From a virus: a DNA stretch of 45,505 nt. Positions 13,760 to 21,100 of the stretch are shown here, piece by piece. The stretch spans positions 1 through 45,505 of IMG/VR virus record IMGVR_UViG_3300005647_000011; one strand, given 5' to 3'. Made by a program: the position numbers and the translations under genes. Positions within the stretch are counted from its first letter, which is position 1, and every line of letters begins with the position of its first letter. A model generated the notes under the pieces. That model saw only the letters and a list, made by a program, of their open reading frames with translations, was not told where the DNA came from and searched no databases.

Positions 13760-14698
13760 CTACGCCTCTTCTTGGTCAAGAAAGCCACGTGCTTTTGTCT
13801 CGAGCTTCTTATCATTGATTTGAGTGTACCTATAACTGGACTCCATATGCACGTGTCCAAGTACCAATGAGATCAGAGAATTGTTAGCGCCTTTCTCTGT
13901 GAGATCATGTCCTTTATGGTGACGATAAGAGTGTGCGTTGACTGTCTGTTTCAACTCAGCTTTTACAGATAGTACGCGCATCGCCTGTCCAAAGCCGGAC
14001 ACTTTTAATCTTCCTCCTGCACCAGACCCTTCAAAGTAATTGCCACCTACTCGCACAAACAAAGCATCATCATCTTCTAAATCAACTCTCGCGTCAAAAT
14101 ACTCATCACGCAAATCACACCATTCTTGTATTGCACTAGACGTTTCTAACGTCCAAAAAACTTGTCTGAAAGGTTTAGTCCCTCGCGACTTCTTCGTTTT
14201 AATAACGGCTTGTCGCTCTTGCAGATTAACATCACAAACATCTAGTGAAAGTAGCTCTCCTATGCGCGCGCCAGTGTCCCACAATAAGCACAGTATTGCT
14301 TTATCGCGCGCCTTCCGGTACTTCGTAGCCTTACCACTTAGCTCTGCTAATGTAGTTAATAACTTCTTATGCTCTTCCTCACTAACCACACGTGGTTGCG
14401 TGTAAACACGGCGCGGTATAGCCACGAGCTCCGGGTCAAATATATCAAAGTCTTTCATCTTGAGCCATTTGAAAAGACCTTTTATTGCTGTCATGCGTGA
14501 GATCATGCCGTTAGGATGCCACCCTAATTCGTGCATCATCATTGAATATTCAGTTACCTCTCTGTCCGTCACTTCTTCAACATCACAGTTTTTCATGTAT
14601 AGAACAAACTGCCGTATAAATTCGTATTCTTTCTTTGAGTTCTTGGTTCTCTGAGATCTCCAATCCATGTATTCTTTGGTTGCTGTATGTAGTTTCAT
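13760..14698 (-). CDS. int: Tyrosine recombinase / phage integrase
   Basis: Inserts and removes the phage genome from the host chromosome. I chose the ATG at 14698 (MKLHTATKEY...), giving 312 residues; the frame extends upstream, but that part crosses a hairpin and has no family character. An N-terminal SAM-like domain (1-95) is followed by the catalytic domain, with R145 (GARIGELL), a Lys in TKKSRG (168-173), H256 and R259 (AHSYRH), H282 (LGHVH) and the nucleophile Y291 (SYRYTQI). All the classic residues are present, so it is likely active. It makes this phage temperate or derived from a temperate one. Confidence 0.93.
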   Translation of the reverse strand: MKLHTATKEYMDWRSQRTKNSKKEYEFIRQFVLYMKNCDVEEVTDREVTEYSMMMHELGWHPNGMISRMTAIKGLFKWLKMKDFDIFDPELVAIPRRVYTQPRVVSEEEHKKLLTTLAELSGKATKYRKARDKAILCLLWDTGARIGELLSLDVCDVNLQERQAVIKTKKSRGTKPFRQVFWTLETSSAIQEWCDLRDEYFDARVDLEDDDALFVRVGGNYFEGSGAGGRLKVSGFGQAMRVLSVKAELKQTVNAHSYRHHKGHDLTEKGANNSLISLVLGHVHMESSYRYTQINDKKLETKARGFLDQEEA

Positions 14699-14812
14699 AA
14701 AATCAAAACCGCCAAGGGGTTCAGACCTCGGCGGTTCATATATTCTATCACACTTTGTAAGTGCACTAAAAAATATGCCTCCGCAAGCTGAACCGTACTC
14801 TGTGTGAGTACC

Positions 14813-14858
14813 TTGCAGGTGTATTAAATTTGTACCCAGTAATATACACCATGCAGCA
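14813..14858. promoter_or_regulatory. Large dyad overlapping the int promoter (operator or int arm sites)
   Basis: TTGCAGGTGTAT (14813-14824) pairs with ATACACCatGCAgCAA (14844-14858), with two unpaired positions. The right arm covers the -10 and the spacer of the promoter at 14841-14868, as an operator would. Confidence 0.5.
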
Positions 14859-14868
14859 ATATTGTCAA
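14841..14868 (-). promoter_or_regulatory. Candidate int promoter
   Basis: On the minus strand: consensus TTGACA (14868-14863), a 16-base spacer and TATATT (14846-14841), about 140 bases before the int start. It overlaps a dyad, so repression there is likely. Confidence 0.6.
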
Positions 14869-14927
14869 GGTTCAACAAATGAGTATAACATATACATGCC
14901 AATGTGGCAAGTCCATGACTACAAAAT

Positions 14928-14960
14928 AAAAAAATCCTCAGCTCTTTTTGACTGAGGATT
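14928..14960 (-). terminator. Intrinsic terminator after the moron-like cassette
   Basis: Perfect 9-bp stem AATCCTCAG/CTGAGGATT (14933-14941 with 14952-14960), followed on the minus strand by a run of seven T. It insulates int from the genes upstream. Confidence 0.85.
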
Positions 14961-15004
14961 TTATGTTTACATAGGGGTTTCCATATAGCTCTATTGACTA
15001 TTTC

Positions 15005-15190
15005 CTATACTCCTTTGTTGTCTTGCACGCGTATTACATGAGCTCTGTGTGAGTATCGCTCTCGAGACTCGCTCTGCCGTTTTGGTTCGCTGTGTATGCG
15101 CCTCGCGTTGCACACGCCACATTCCCACACGTTCTTGTCTGATAGGGATTGCCCCATGGGTGTATTGCATCTGTGACATTGTATTGTCAT
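15005..15190 (-). CDS. 61-residue zinc-ribbon protein
   Basis: I chose the ATG at 15190, which overlaps the stop of the upstream gene (ATGA). The product begins MTIQCHRCNTPMG and carries CHRC (5-8) and CGVC (25-28), the four ligands of a zinc ribbon, followed by a strongly basic tail (RRIHSEPKRQSESRERYSHR). The longer open frame back to 15373 runs through the signal-peptide gene and is a shadow. With the secreted protein before it, it forms a two-gene cassette. Function unknown; nucleic-acid binding is likely from the basic tail. Confidence 0.6.
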   Translation of the reverse strand: MTIQCHRCNTPMGQSLSDKNVWECGVCNARRIHSEPKRQSESRERYSHRAHVIRVQDNKGV

Positions 15191-15465
15191 ATCCCCTGCT
15201 CTGGTTGTGGTTGGATGTTTACGTAAGCAAAACTTCCATCTGGTCTGATCTCGATAGTGCTTTGCCATTGATTTGCTTTGCTGTAAGCAGCCATATAGAG
15301 CTTTCGCCCTTGCATGAAATTGATACACACACCGATCTTTGGCTCTGGATGCTCTACCGAGAAATACATGCAACCATAAGTGCTTAATACACTTGATTGC
15401 TGCGCGTGTACAGACACCGATAAAAAAAGAGTAAGTGCCACTCCTACCATTATTCTAAAGAACAT
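15187..15465 (-). CDS. Small secreted protein with Sec signal peptide
   Basis: 92 residues. The N-terminus MFFRIMVGVALTLFLSVSVHA has a short basic start, a hydrophobic core and an A-x-A-like end (VHA), so cleavage after residue 21 is likely. The mature part holds two cysteines (GCMYF, GVCINF) that could form a disulfide. It is one of the few genes here with a Shine-Dalgarno-like leader (GGGAGATC). With its own promoter and terminator it looks like a moron gene, possibly one altering the lysogen's envelope or blocking superinfection. That role is inference. Confidence 0.65.
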   Translation of the reverse strand: MFFRIMVGVALTLFLSVSVHAQQSSVLSTYGCMYFSVEHPEPKIGVCINFMQGRKLYMAAYSKANQWQSTIEIRPDGSFAYVNIQPQPEQGI

Positions 15466-15481
15466 AATGATCTCCCATCAT

Positions 15482-15521
15482 TGCCATGCTCCCAGTATTG
15501 AGCGCATGGCACAATGTTATA
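15482..15521 (-). promoter_or_regulatory. Candidate promoter and hairpin for the moron-like cassette
   Basis: On the minus strand TGATATAAC (15524-15516) is an extended -10; no good -35 is visible. Just downstream lies an 8-bp hairpin TGCCATGC/GCATGGCA (15482-15489 with 15504-15511). Confidence 0.45.
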
Positions 15522-15947
15522 TCACTTCTTACTTGCAATGATTTTATTTAACTGTTTTTTTGTCCACACCTTTTTTGTGCCACCATCGTACACATGTGCA
15601 TATTCCATTTTCAATAATGTTTGCGCAAACCATTTCCTATCTACTTTGAAATCCGCAAGGATGCGCCCATACTTTCCACTCTCATCTTTCTGCGTCTCGC
15701 CTGTTTTCCACTTGCCAAGCAACTTCTCTCTCGCAAAATCTCTCACAATGATACCTGCCTCACGCTGCTCACCTCTTACTTCCGGGGTATCAACACCATA
15801 CAACCTCACCTCTCGATCTTTCCATACAAGCGAAAACTCTATGTGTATGTTAAATCCTACGTCCACGCTATAGGTTTTCTTTATGTCACAACGAAACGTG
15901 CCATCACCATCATAGACACTGTGAAAAAAGAATTTATATACCCACAT
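15522..15947 (-). CDS. Thermonuclease (staphylococcal nuclease-like)
   Basis: I chose the ATG at 15947 (MWVYKFFFHSVYDGDG), which follows the upstream stop by one base, giving 141 residues. The SNase active-site order is complete: VYDGDG (D13), R48 and D53-T54-E56 in VRLYGVDTPEVRG, and R95 in KYGRILADF. These match D21, R35, D40, T41, E43 and R87 of the staphylococcal enzyme. The N-terminal hydrophobic stretch is too short for a clear signal peptide. It lies after the lysis genes, so it may degrade host DNA or clear released DNA. Confidence 0.88.
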   Translation of the reverse strand: MWVYKFFFHSVYDGDGTFRCDIKKTYSVDVGFNIHIEFSLVWKDREVRLYGVDTPEVRGEQREAGIIVRDFAREKLLGKWKTGETQKDESGKYGRILADFKVDRKWFAQTLLKMEYAHVYDGGTKKVWTKKQLNKIIASKK

Positions 15948-15948
15948 A

Positions 15949-16194
15949 CTATCGCGAAAGTCTAATGTGCATAGCGTAAATCGCCAAGAAAACAATGCCT
16001 AGTCGTATAAGGTACAACGATAAATCAAAGTTTACCTTGATAGCTGTTGCGAAACCAAACACTGCTGTGATGCTTAGAAATAATCCAAGGATATAATCAC
16101 TTGTATTTTCTTTGTATCTGAGATATAAGTACGCGCCATACAAACAAAACGCCACCGTGAATAAACCAAGAATACTTACAATTTGCTCTACCAT
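15949..16194 (-). CDS. 81-residue membrane protein, three helices
   Basis: Three hydrophobic helices at about residues 5-25, 34-52 and 58-77, with little else, so an integral membrane protein. Its start overlaps the stop of the 156-residue gene upstream (TAATG), and its stop is one base before the nuclease start. It may assist lysis, given its place in the cluster; no family recognised. Confidence 0.6.
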   Translation of the reverse strand: MVEQIVSILGLFTVAFCLYGAYLYLRYKENTSDYILGLFLSITAVFGFATAIKVNFDLSLYLIRLGIVFLAIYAMHIRLSR

Positions 16195-16664
16195 TATTCT
16201 TCCTTAGTTATTTTAAATGTCTTACCCTCTACGCAACCATCATAAATTTCAACCTTAGCAATACCAATCATGGGACTATAAATGATCTTAGACTGCAAAC
16301 AGTATGTACCCTCCTCAGTTGGTAAGGCACTTATATAATTCCATGTATTGTCATTTGCATTTGTTGGTCGCTTTTTTACTTGAGCATGATATGACTTATC
16401 AACTGCTCGTGAGATAAGCTGTCTACCACCATCACGCACTTTATACAAAGAGTCCTCCCATGTAATGTCTGTTGGTCTGTACCTTGCACTATCTGAGTGG
16501 AAAGATATTTGCTCGCCAACTTCGTATGATGCTTTCTCCGGGTACACCTCAAAGTACTCACCCCAGAAACTATGAGGCATAAGATAAAATGCAATAAACT
16601 GCGTTGCAAATACAGATGATGTAATGAGTATGTACGCTACAATAATGTCTTTAATAGCTTTCAT
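16194..16664 (-). CDS. Membrane-anchored extracytoplasmic protein, 156 residues
   Basis: One N-terminal hydrophobic helix (about 6-28) without a clear cleavage site, followed by a soluble beta-rich part with YEVGEQISFHSDSARY, WNYISALPTEEGTYCLQSKI and DGCVEGKTFKIT. Two cysteines could form a disulfide outside the membrane. It resembles a spanin-like or adhesion domain only in layout. It overlaps both neighbours by one base in a tightly coupled lysis-region operon. Function unknown. Confidence 0.6.
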   Translation of the reverse strand: MKAIKDIIVAYILITSSVFATQFIAFYLMPHSFWGEYFEVYPEKASYEVGEQISFHSDSARYRPTDITWEDSLYKVRDGGRQLISRAVDKSYHAQVKKRPTNANDNTWNYISALPTEEGTYCLQSKIIYSPMIGIAKVEIYDGCVEGKTFKITKEE

Positions 16665-16864
16665 TATTTTTTGTTAATTGATACAAGGTTGCTGATGTCG
16701 AAACCACCAAGCACTCCAATAAGTCCAAAGATAAAAATTGATAATCCGTCTTTGCTGTTGTAAATCAGAAACGCATGTATAGCAACAAGGATAACCAGTA
16801 AGACGGCGGAAACAATAAGCTGCACTTTGCGGAAACTGTTATCAGCTTCTTTGTTTACTTCCAT
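16664..16864 (-). CDS. Holin-like small membrane protein, 66 residues
   Basis: Two hydrophobic helices at about 14-35 and 42-58 with a charged N-terminal tail (MEVNKEADNSFRK), the layout of a class II holin. It overlaps the next small membrane gene by 23 bases and lies just downstream of the endolysin. Several other membrane proteins nearby compete for the holin role. Confidence 0.55.
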   Translation of the reverse strand: MEVNKEADNSFRKVQLIVSAVLLVILVAIHAFLIYNSKDGLSIFIFGLIGVLGGFDISNLVSINKK

Positions 16865-17033
16865 GACTTTTTATTTTATACGTCTTATATGCGTTCACTC
16901 CCATATTTCCTATCGCTCCTATCGCAACACCCGCGCTGAATATCAAAAACTGAAACCAGTGTGTCTCGATATAACCAAGTATTCCTGCAAGGAAAAGTGC
17001 AATGCCATTTGTCTTTGTGTAAATATCAATCAT
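16842..17033 (-). CDS. Holin-like small membrane protein, 63 residues
   Basis: Two hydrophobic helices (about 8-25 and 28-46) and a basic tail (YKTYKIKSHGSKQRS), as in class II holins. Its ATG overlaps the endolysin stop by four bases (ATGA), so it is translated with the endolysin. It could be a holin or an antiholin. Confidence 0.6.
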   Translation of the reverse strand: MIDIYTKTNGIALFLAGILGYIETHWFQFLIFSAGVAIGAIGNMGVNAYKTYKIKSHGSKQRS

Positions 17034-17653
17034 ATTTTTGACTTAATACTTTTCACTGAGCGCTCAATGTCGTCAAGATCTTTGGTTATGTCAATGGTAT
17101 CTTCCCCCACGATAAGTGACGGCATAGATGGCAACCCTGCACTTACAAGGTATGGCAACATCTCGATACTCCCAGAATAGCCATTATTCATATCCGGGTT
17201 GTTAGGCTTTCCGCCCCAGTGCAAATGCGGTGCGCTTGAGTCGCCGGTGTTATCAGTTAGTGCAATGACCTCCCCTGCTTTCACTGTGTCGCCTTCCGTA
17301 ATGTACAACTCTTCAAGGTGGCCATACGTAACTGTGAGCCCCACTTTTGGATAGTAGAGACGCAACATGTGGCCATATCCGGCCTTGCCTTTAATGGCTT
17401 CCGCGACACGTCCATCACACTGCGCATGTACAAAGATGTGGCCGTTGAGTGTATCTTCGTTTACAAGCACACCATCAATAACAGTTGATGCTTCTTGGTA
17501 ATACTCTGTGCTCTTAGGGTTGCGATCTGTGAAGCGTGTGCGGTTATCAATGCCATTATGACCAACCATGCCATACTTTGCGTAGTAAGAATTTTTACCA
17601 AACTTTTGTGTGGTTCGTATTTTTCTCAGTGGGTAATAGTCAAATTGTTCCAT
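17030..17653 (-). CDS. Endolysin, M23 zinc metallopeptidase
   Basis: Cuts peptide bonds in peptidoglycan at lysis. It is 207 residues long. The M23 zinc and catalytic residues are visible: H32 and D36 in GHNGID, H112 in YGHLEE, and H143 and H145 in SAPHLHW. No signal peptide is present, so it needs a holin to cross the membrane. A C-terminal segment after about residue 165 has no known fold. It is flanked on both sides by membrane proteins, a normal lysis cassette. Confidence 0.9.
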   Translation of the reverse strand: MEQFDYYPLRKIRTTQKFGKNSYYAKYGMVGHNGIDNRTRFTDRNPKSTEYYQEASTVIDGVLVNEDTLNGHIFVHAQCDGRVAEAIKGKAGYGHMLRLYYPKVGLTVTYGHLEELYITEGDTVKAGEVIALTDNTGDSSAPHLHWGGKPNNPDMNNGYSGSIEMLPYLVSAGLPSMPSLIVGEDTIDITKDLDDIERSVKSIKSKI

Positions 17654-17662
17654 ATGTTTTTG

Positions 17663-18148
17663 TTATCCCAATTTAGGCGCGTCTTTTGCATCAACATCAT
17701 GGTCAATACCATTGTTGCCACGCTCAAAGCTCTCTGGCGTCCCATAACTAACACTAGTAATGTTGTCGTTTATATGTGGATTTTTAAAGGCGCTTGTCAC
17801 ATCATCCATTTCTGCTGATGTTTCCATAGGCTTAATCGGCATAAACTTTGCATCGTTCTTATCAGACTTCATCCATTTTTGATACACGATCTGTGAGACT
17901 GTGAATACTGATGTCGCACTTGCAATGATGTCCTGCAAACTCGCAAATGTCAGTGATACGCCGTGTGTAACCACCGCAATGAGTGCACCAATCACCACTG
18001 AAAATGTAACGGCCACTGCAAAGCGTGCATCTGACTCATTGATTTTGTACTTGTGTACGATAAGCCCAACGATCTTTGGGGCTACTGTTCCTGTAAGAAA
18101 CGAGAACCCAAGCATGAACATTGCTGTTGACTCTGGTGTTAATTCCAT
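17663..18148 (-). CDS. Holin candidate, 161 residues with three membrane helices
   Basis: Hydrophobic segments at about residues 8-27, 45-62 and 65-90 and a long polar C-terminal tail (about 95-161) of Lys, Asp and Asn. It is immediately upstream of the M23 endolysin, the usual holin position, and downstream of the tail protein. Its length is above that of most class I holins, so it could also be another membrane protein of the lysis set. Confidence 0.6.
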   Translation of the reverse strand: MELTPESTAMFMLGFSFLTGTVAPKIVGLIVHKYKINESDARFAVAVTFSVVIGALIAVVTHGVSLTFASLQDIIASATSVFTVSQIVYQKWMKSDKNDAKFMPIKPMETSAEMDDVTSAFKNPHINDNITSVSYGTPESFERGNNGIDHDVDAKDAPKLG

Positions 18149-18164
18149 ATGTATATATTAGAGA

Positions 18165-21100
18165 TTAAAAGTCTATCTTATTGCCATCTGTACCTACTTT
18201 GAATTGTGCAAAGCGTAGGTATGTAGTCTTTGATGGACTCCATGAGCTATCACCGCCACCGTAAAATGTGCTCAATGTCATTTCAGTAACATCCCAGTCG
18301 CTACCAGATGCAATAAATTGGTGATTTTGTAGATCAATTTTCTTGACTCCATTGATATAAATAACAAGTGAGCCATCATTATTGCCCGGTGTACCTACAT
18401 TGAGATGGTGTGTAATGGTTGTCCATTTGTCTGGCTCAACATATACACCAGTATCAAAGTACTCACCCCAGTAATTAGGCTGATTGAGATGATACATGTA
18501 CAACTTAATCTGTTTGTCGCTGCCATCTGTATTTGCTTTCCACATCATGCGCGCCGTCATACCTTGCCCCGGTGTAGCACCTCCTGTTGGTGTGTCTCCA
18601 CCGCCCGGGCCGGGTAGCTTACCGCCACGTGAGTATTCAAACCCCGGCATAAACTTAAATTTGTACGATGTCCACACTTCTTTATGTGAGCCACCAATAA
18701 ACCACGGCGCAAGAATATGGTTAGAGCCGCCTGATGATGGTATCAACCTACACTCAAGTACATTGCCCTCCTGTGGGTCTGCAACAATCGCGCAATCCTG
18801 TGTGCCGTTAGGTGTGTAGTCAGCACCGTGAGGGCTGTAAGCAGCCATCTCTTGACCAGAAATTTGACCATACGCCTTCTGAGACTTCTTTGTGAAATCA
18901 ATGTGCAAAATATCTGGTGTATTACCATCCGTGCCGGCAACTACTGCACCACCTGTACCAGTATCACCGCTACCATTGCCACCTTGTACTCCGTCAATTT
19001 GACAATTCTCACGCGTAATTTCATAAGTGAATTGTGGCTCATCGTCATAGTGCGCAGCCATCGCATCAAACGTCTCATCATCATTTGTGATGCCATCGTT
19101 ATTTTTATCAAAGTATTGGTGTGACTCCCATACAATATTGTCGTCATCAATCCACGGGCCATTCGGGTGATGCTCCGGGGCGCTGTACGCTCCAGACCAC
19201 TGTGCTGTAGGTACATAGATCAATCCTGTGTAGCTGTTGTTGCGTAAGTGGTTGACGATAGATGTGCTCATGCCCTCCCATGTTTGACCTTGCTGCAAAG
19301 CAGATTGTCCAGTGTTGGGAAATACCTGCGATGGCTCATTCATAATGTCGATACCATGAAAACATGTGTAGCCCTTAATTTCATTTACAATATTAAGAAT
19401 TTGCGCATTACAATTTGCCTGTGTCCAACCTTGGCCAAGGCGCTGCGTTGCAAAAGGTGGTGTTGCACCTGTAATAAATGCACCATAGTTGTGGATGTCC
19501 ACAAGTACACGCACACTTGGGCTCACATTTTGTGCAAAGGTTAGTACGTCCTTTAGCCTATTCATTTCTAGTGGCTCAAAAGTTGTATCTGTTTGTGATG
19601 TGTAAAACTTCTCAAGTCGTACCGGTACACGTATAAATGTTAAACCTCTGTCATAGTGAAATTGCAAAAGAGCCTGTGATGGATAGCGGTTTTTATCTGA
19701 GGTATAATTGTCCTCCCATTCGTTCGTAAAGTTGTTTGCACTATGTACTGAGCTCGGGCCATCTGGTGCAAAACCAAACTCTGCGCCTGCCGTGTTAGAG
19801 CCTCGCAAATAATCTAGCGTTGTGACGTTAGCTTCATTTCCGTATGGGTTGTTTGTCTCAATAAATGGCTCTTCATTCCAACGTGGCGTGACAAAACTTC
19901 CTGAGTCATCATGGATAGAGTATGCGTATGAGCCCCAAAATTCACCTGTCGCCCATAGTGTCGCTTCAATCTTCCAGTTATTCCATATAGCAAATACTTT
20001 GTTGGTCATTCTAATCCACTTTGCACGATCTGCCGGTGGTATATCATTGTCCTTACCTTCAAAGGGGGTGTTCGCAAAAGCCCACGGTACACCAAACTCG
20101 CCAATCAAACCTTTTTTACCATTGAGCCAATCAACCCATTCTTTCGCAACACGCATTGCTCGCGCTTCCAGTGCATTTTCAGAAGTGATAACTCCACATG
20201 TTGGCAATCCACCGCCACCACCAGAGCCGCCGGTGTATGTGAAAGATCCTTGTCCTGCAAATCCGGATGCGTCATTTACTTCTTGCTGATATGTGCGTCC
20301 TGCAAAATTTCCAATGTGTGACTTCTCCGGGTAATAATGACCTTGATACACAATGTGGTTTCCTCCAAGTGGGTCATTTATCCAAGGGCCCCCACCATGC
20401 CTAAAGTTCAAGTCCTGTACACCAGAGTAATTGCCAAGTGGCACTGTGATGTCGCCTGTGTAACCAATCGTGCTACCACGCAATACATTGACAATGTTTT
20501 GTGAGATTGTTTCCCATTCGTTTGAGTCAACTTGTGATGGCTCATTGCATATATCAAGCATGAAAAGAGCTGGGTGATTTTTCAGTTGTACGTAGTTTCC
20601 ATTCGCATCATTAAACCCATGATTGCAAAGTGCCGTCATGTATTTAATGTAGTCGTTGTAGCCCTGTGTTGTTGCAAGTGTATTACCACCAATCTTTGCG
20701 TAGTTGCCACCGCCTGTGCCGGGATGTAGATAGTCAAGGATGATCTTAGTGCCATCTTTCTGTGCCTCATTAAGCACTCTTTCTACATGTAAGATAAGAC
20801 TTTCACCCTCAAATGTTCCAAAAGAGTCAGTGTTTACATTCCATATGTTGACATTCTGATTGTTTTCACCAATCGCATATCGCTGAACCGTAGCACCCTT
20901 TTCTCGAAAAAACTTAAAGTCGCTTGCCAGTGGCGCTTTAGATGCAAGCGTATTAACTGAAACAAACTCTTGTCCTGCATAAGCGTTACCTGTAAATGGT
21001 ACATCCCTATCTCCAAGGTTCGTATCAAGTGCTGCTGCTATCGCTGTTGGTGTCCAATTACCACCTGCTGCACCATTCTTCACCTCATGTGTAGATAGAT

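Larger units (their letters stand above)
14699..15004. promoter_or_regulatory. Non-coding region upstream of int, with promoter, dyads and terminator
   Basis: 306 bases without a gene. From the int side it holds: a hairpin AACCGCC/GGCGGTT next to the int start (14704-14735 area); GTACTC/GAGTAC (14795-14811 area); a large broken dyad at 14813-14858; and an int promoter (14841-14868). A terminator of the upstream cassette (14928-14960) closes the region. I could not identify a tRNA-like att core; the attP would be expected here. Confidence 0.6.

Noticed and set aside
14704-14740. tRNA-like fragment (GGTTCAGACCTC) near the int start as an att core
   Set aside because: It is explained by a 7-bp hairpin AACCGCC/GGCGGTT; the rest of a tRNA 3' half is not there.
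14699-14902. Longer integrase start (MACICYTH...)
   Set aside because: The extra residues cross the promoter, dyad and hairpin, and have no similarity to integrase N-termini; the ATG at 14698 begins the normal domain.
15191-15373. Extended frame upstream of the zinc-ribbon gene
   Set aside because: It lies across the signal-peptide gene in another frame; the ATGA overlap at 15190 is the natural start.
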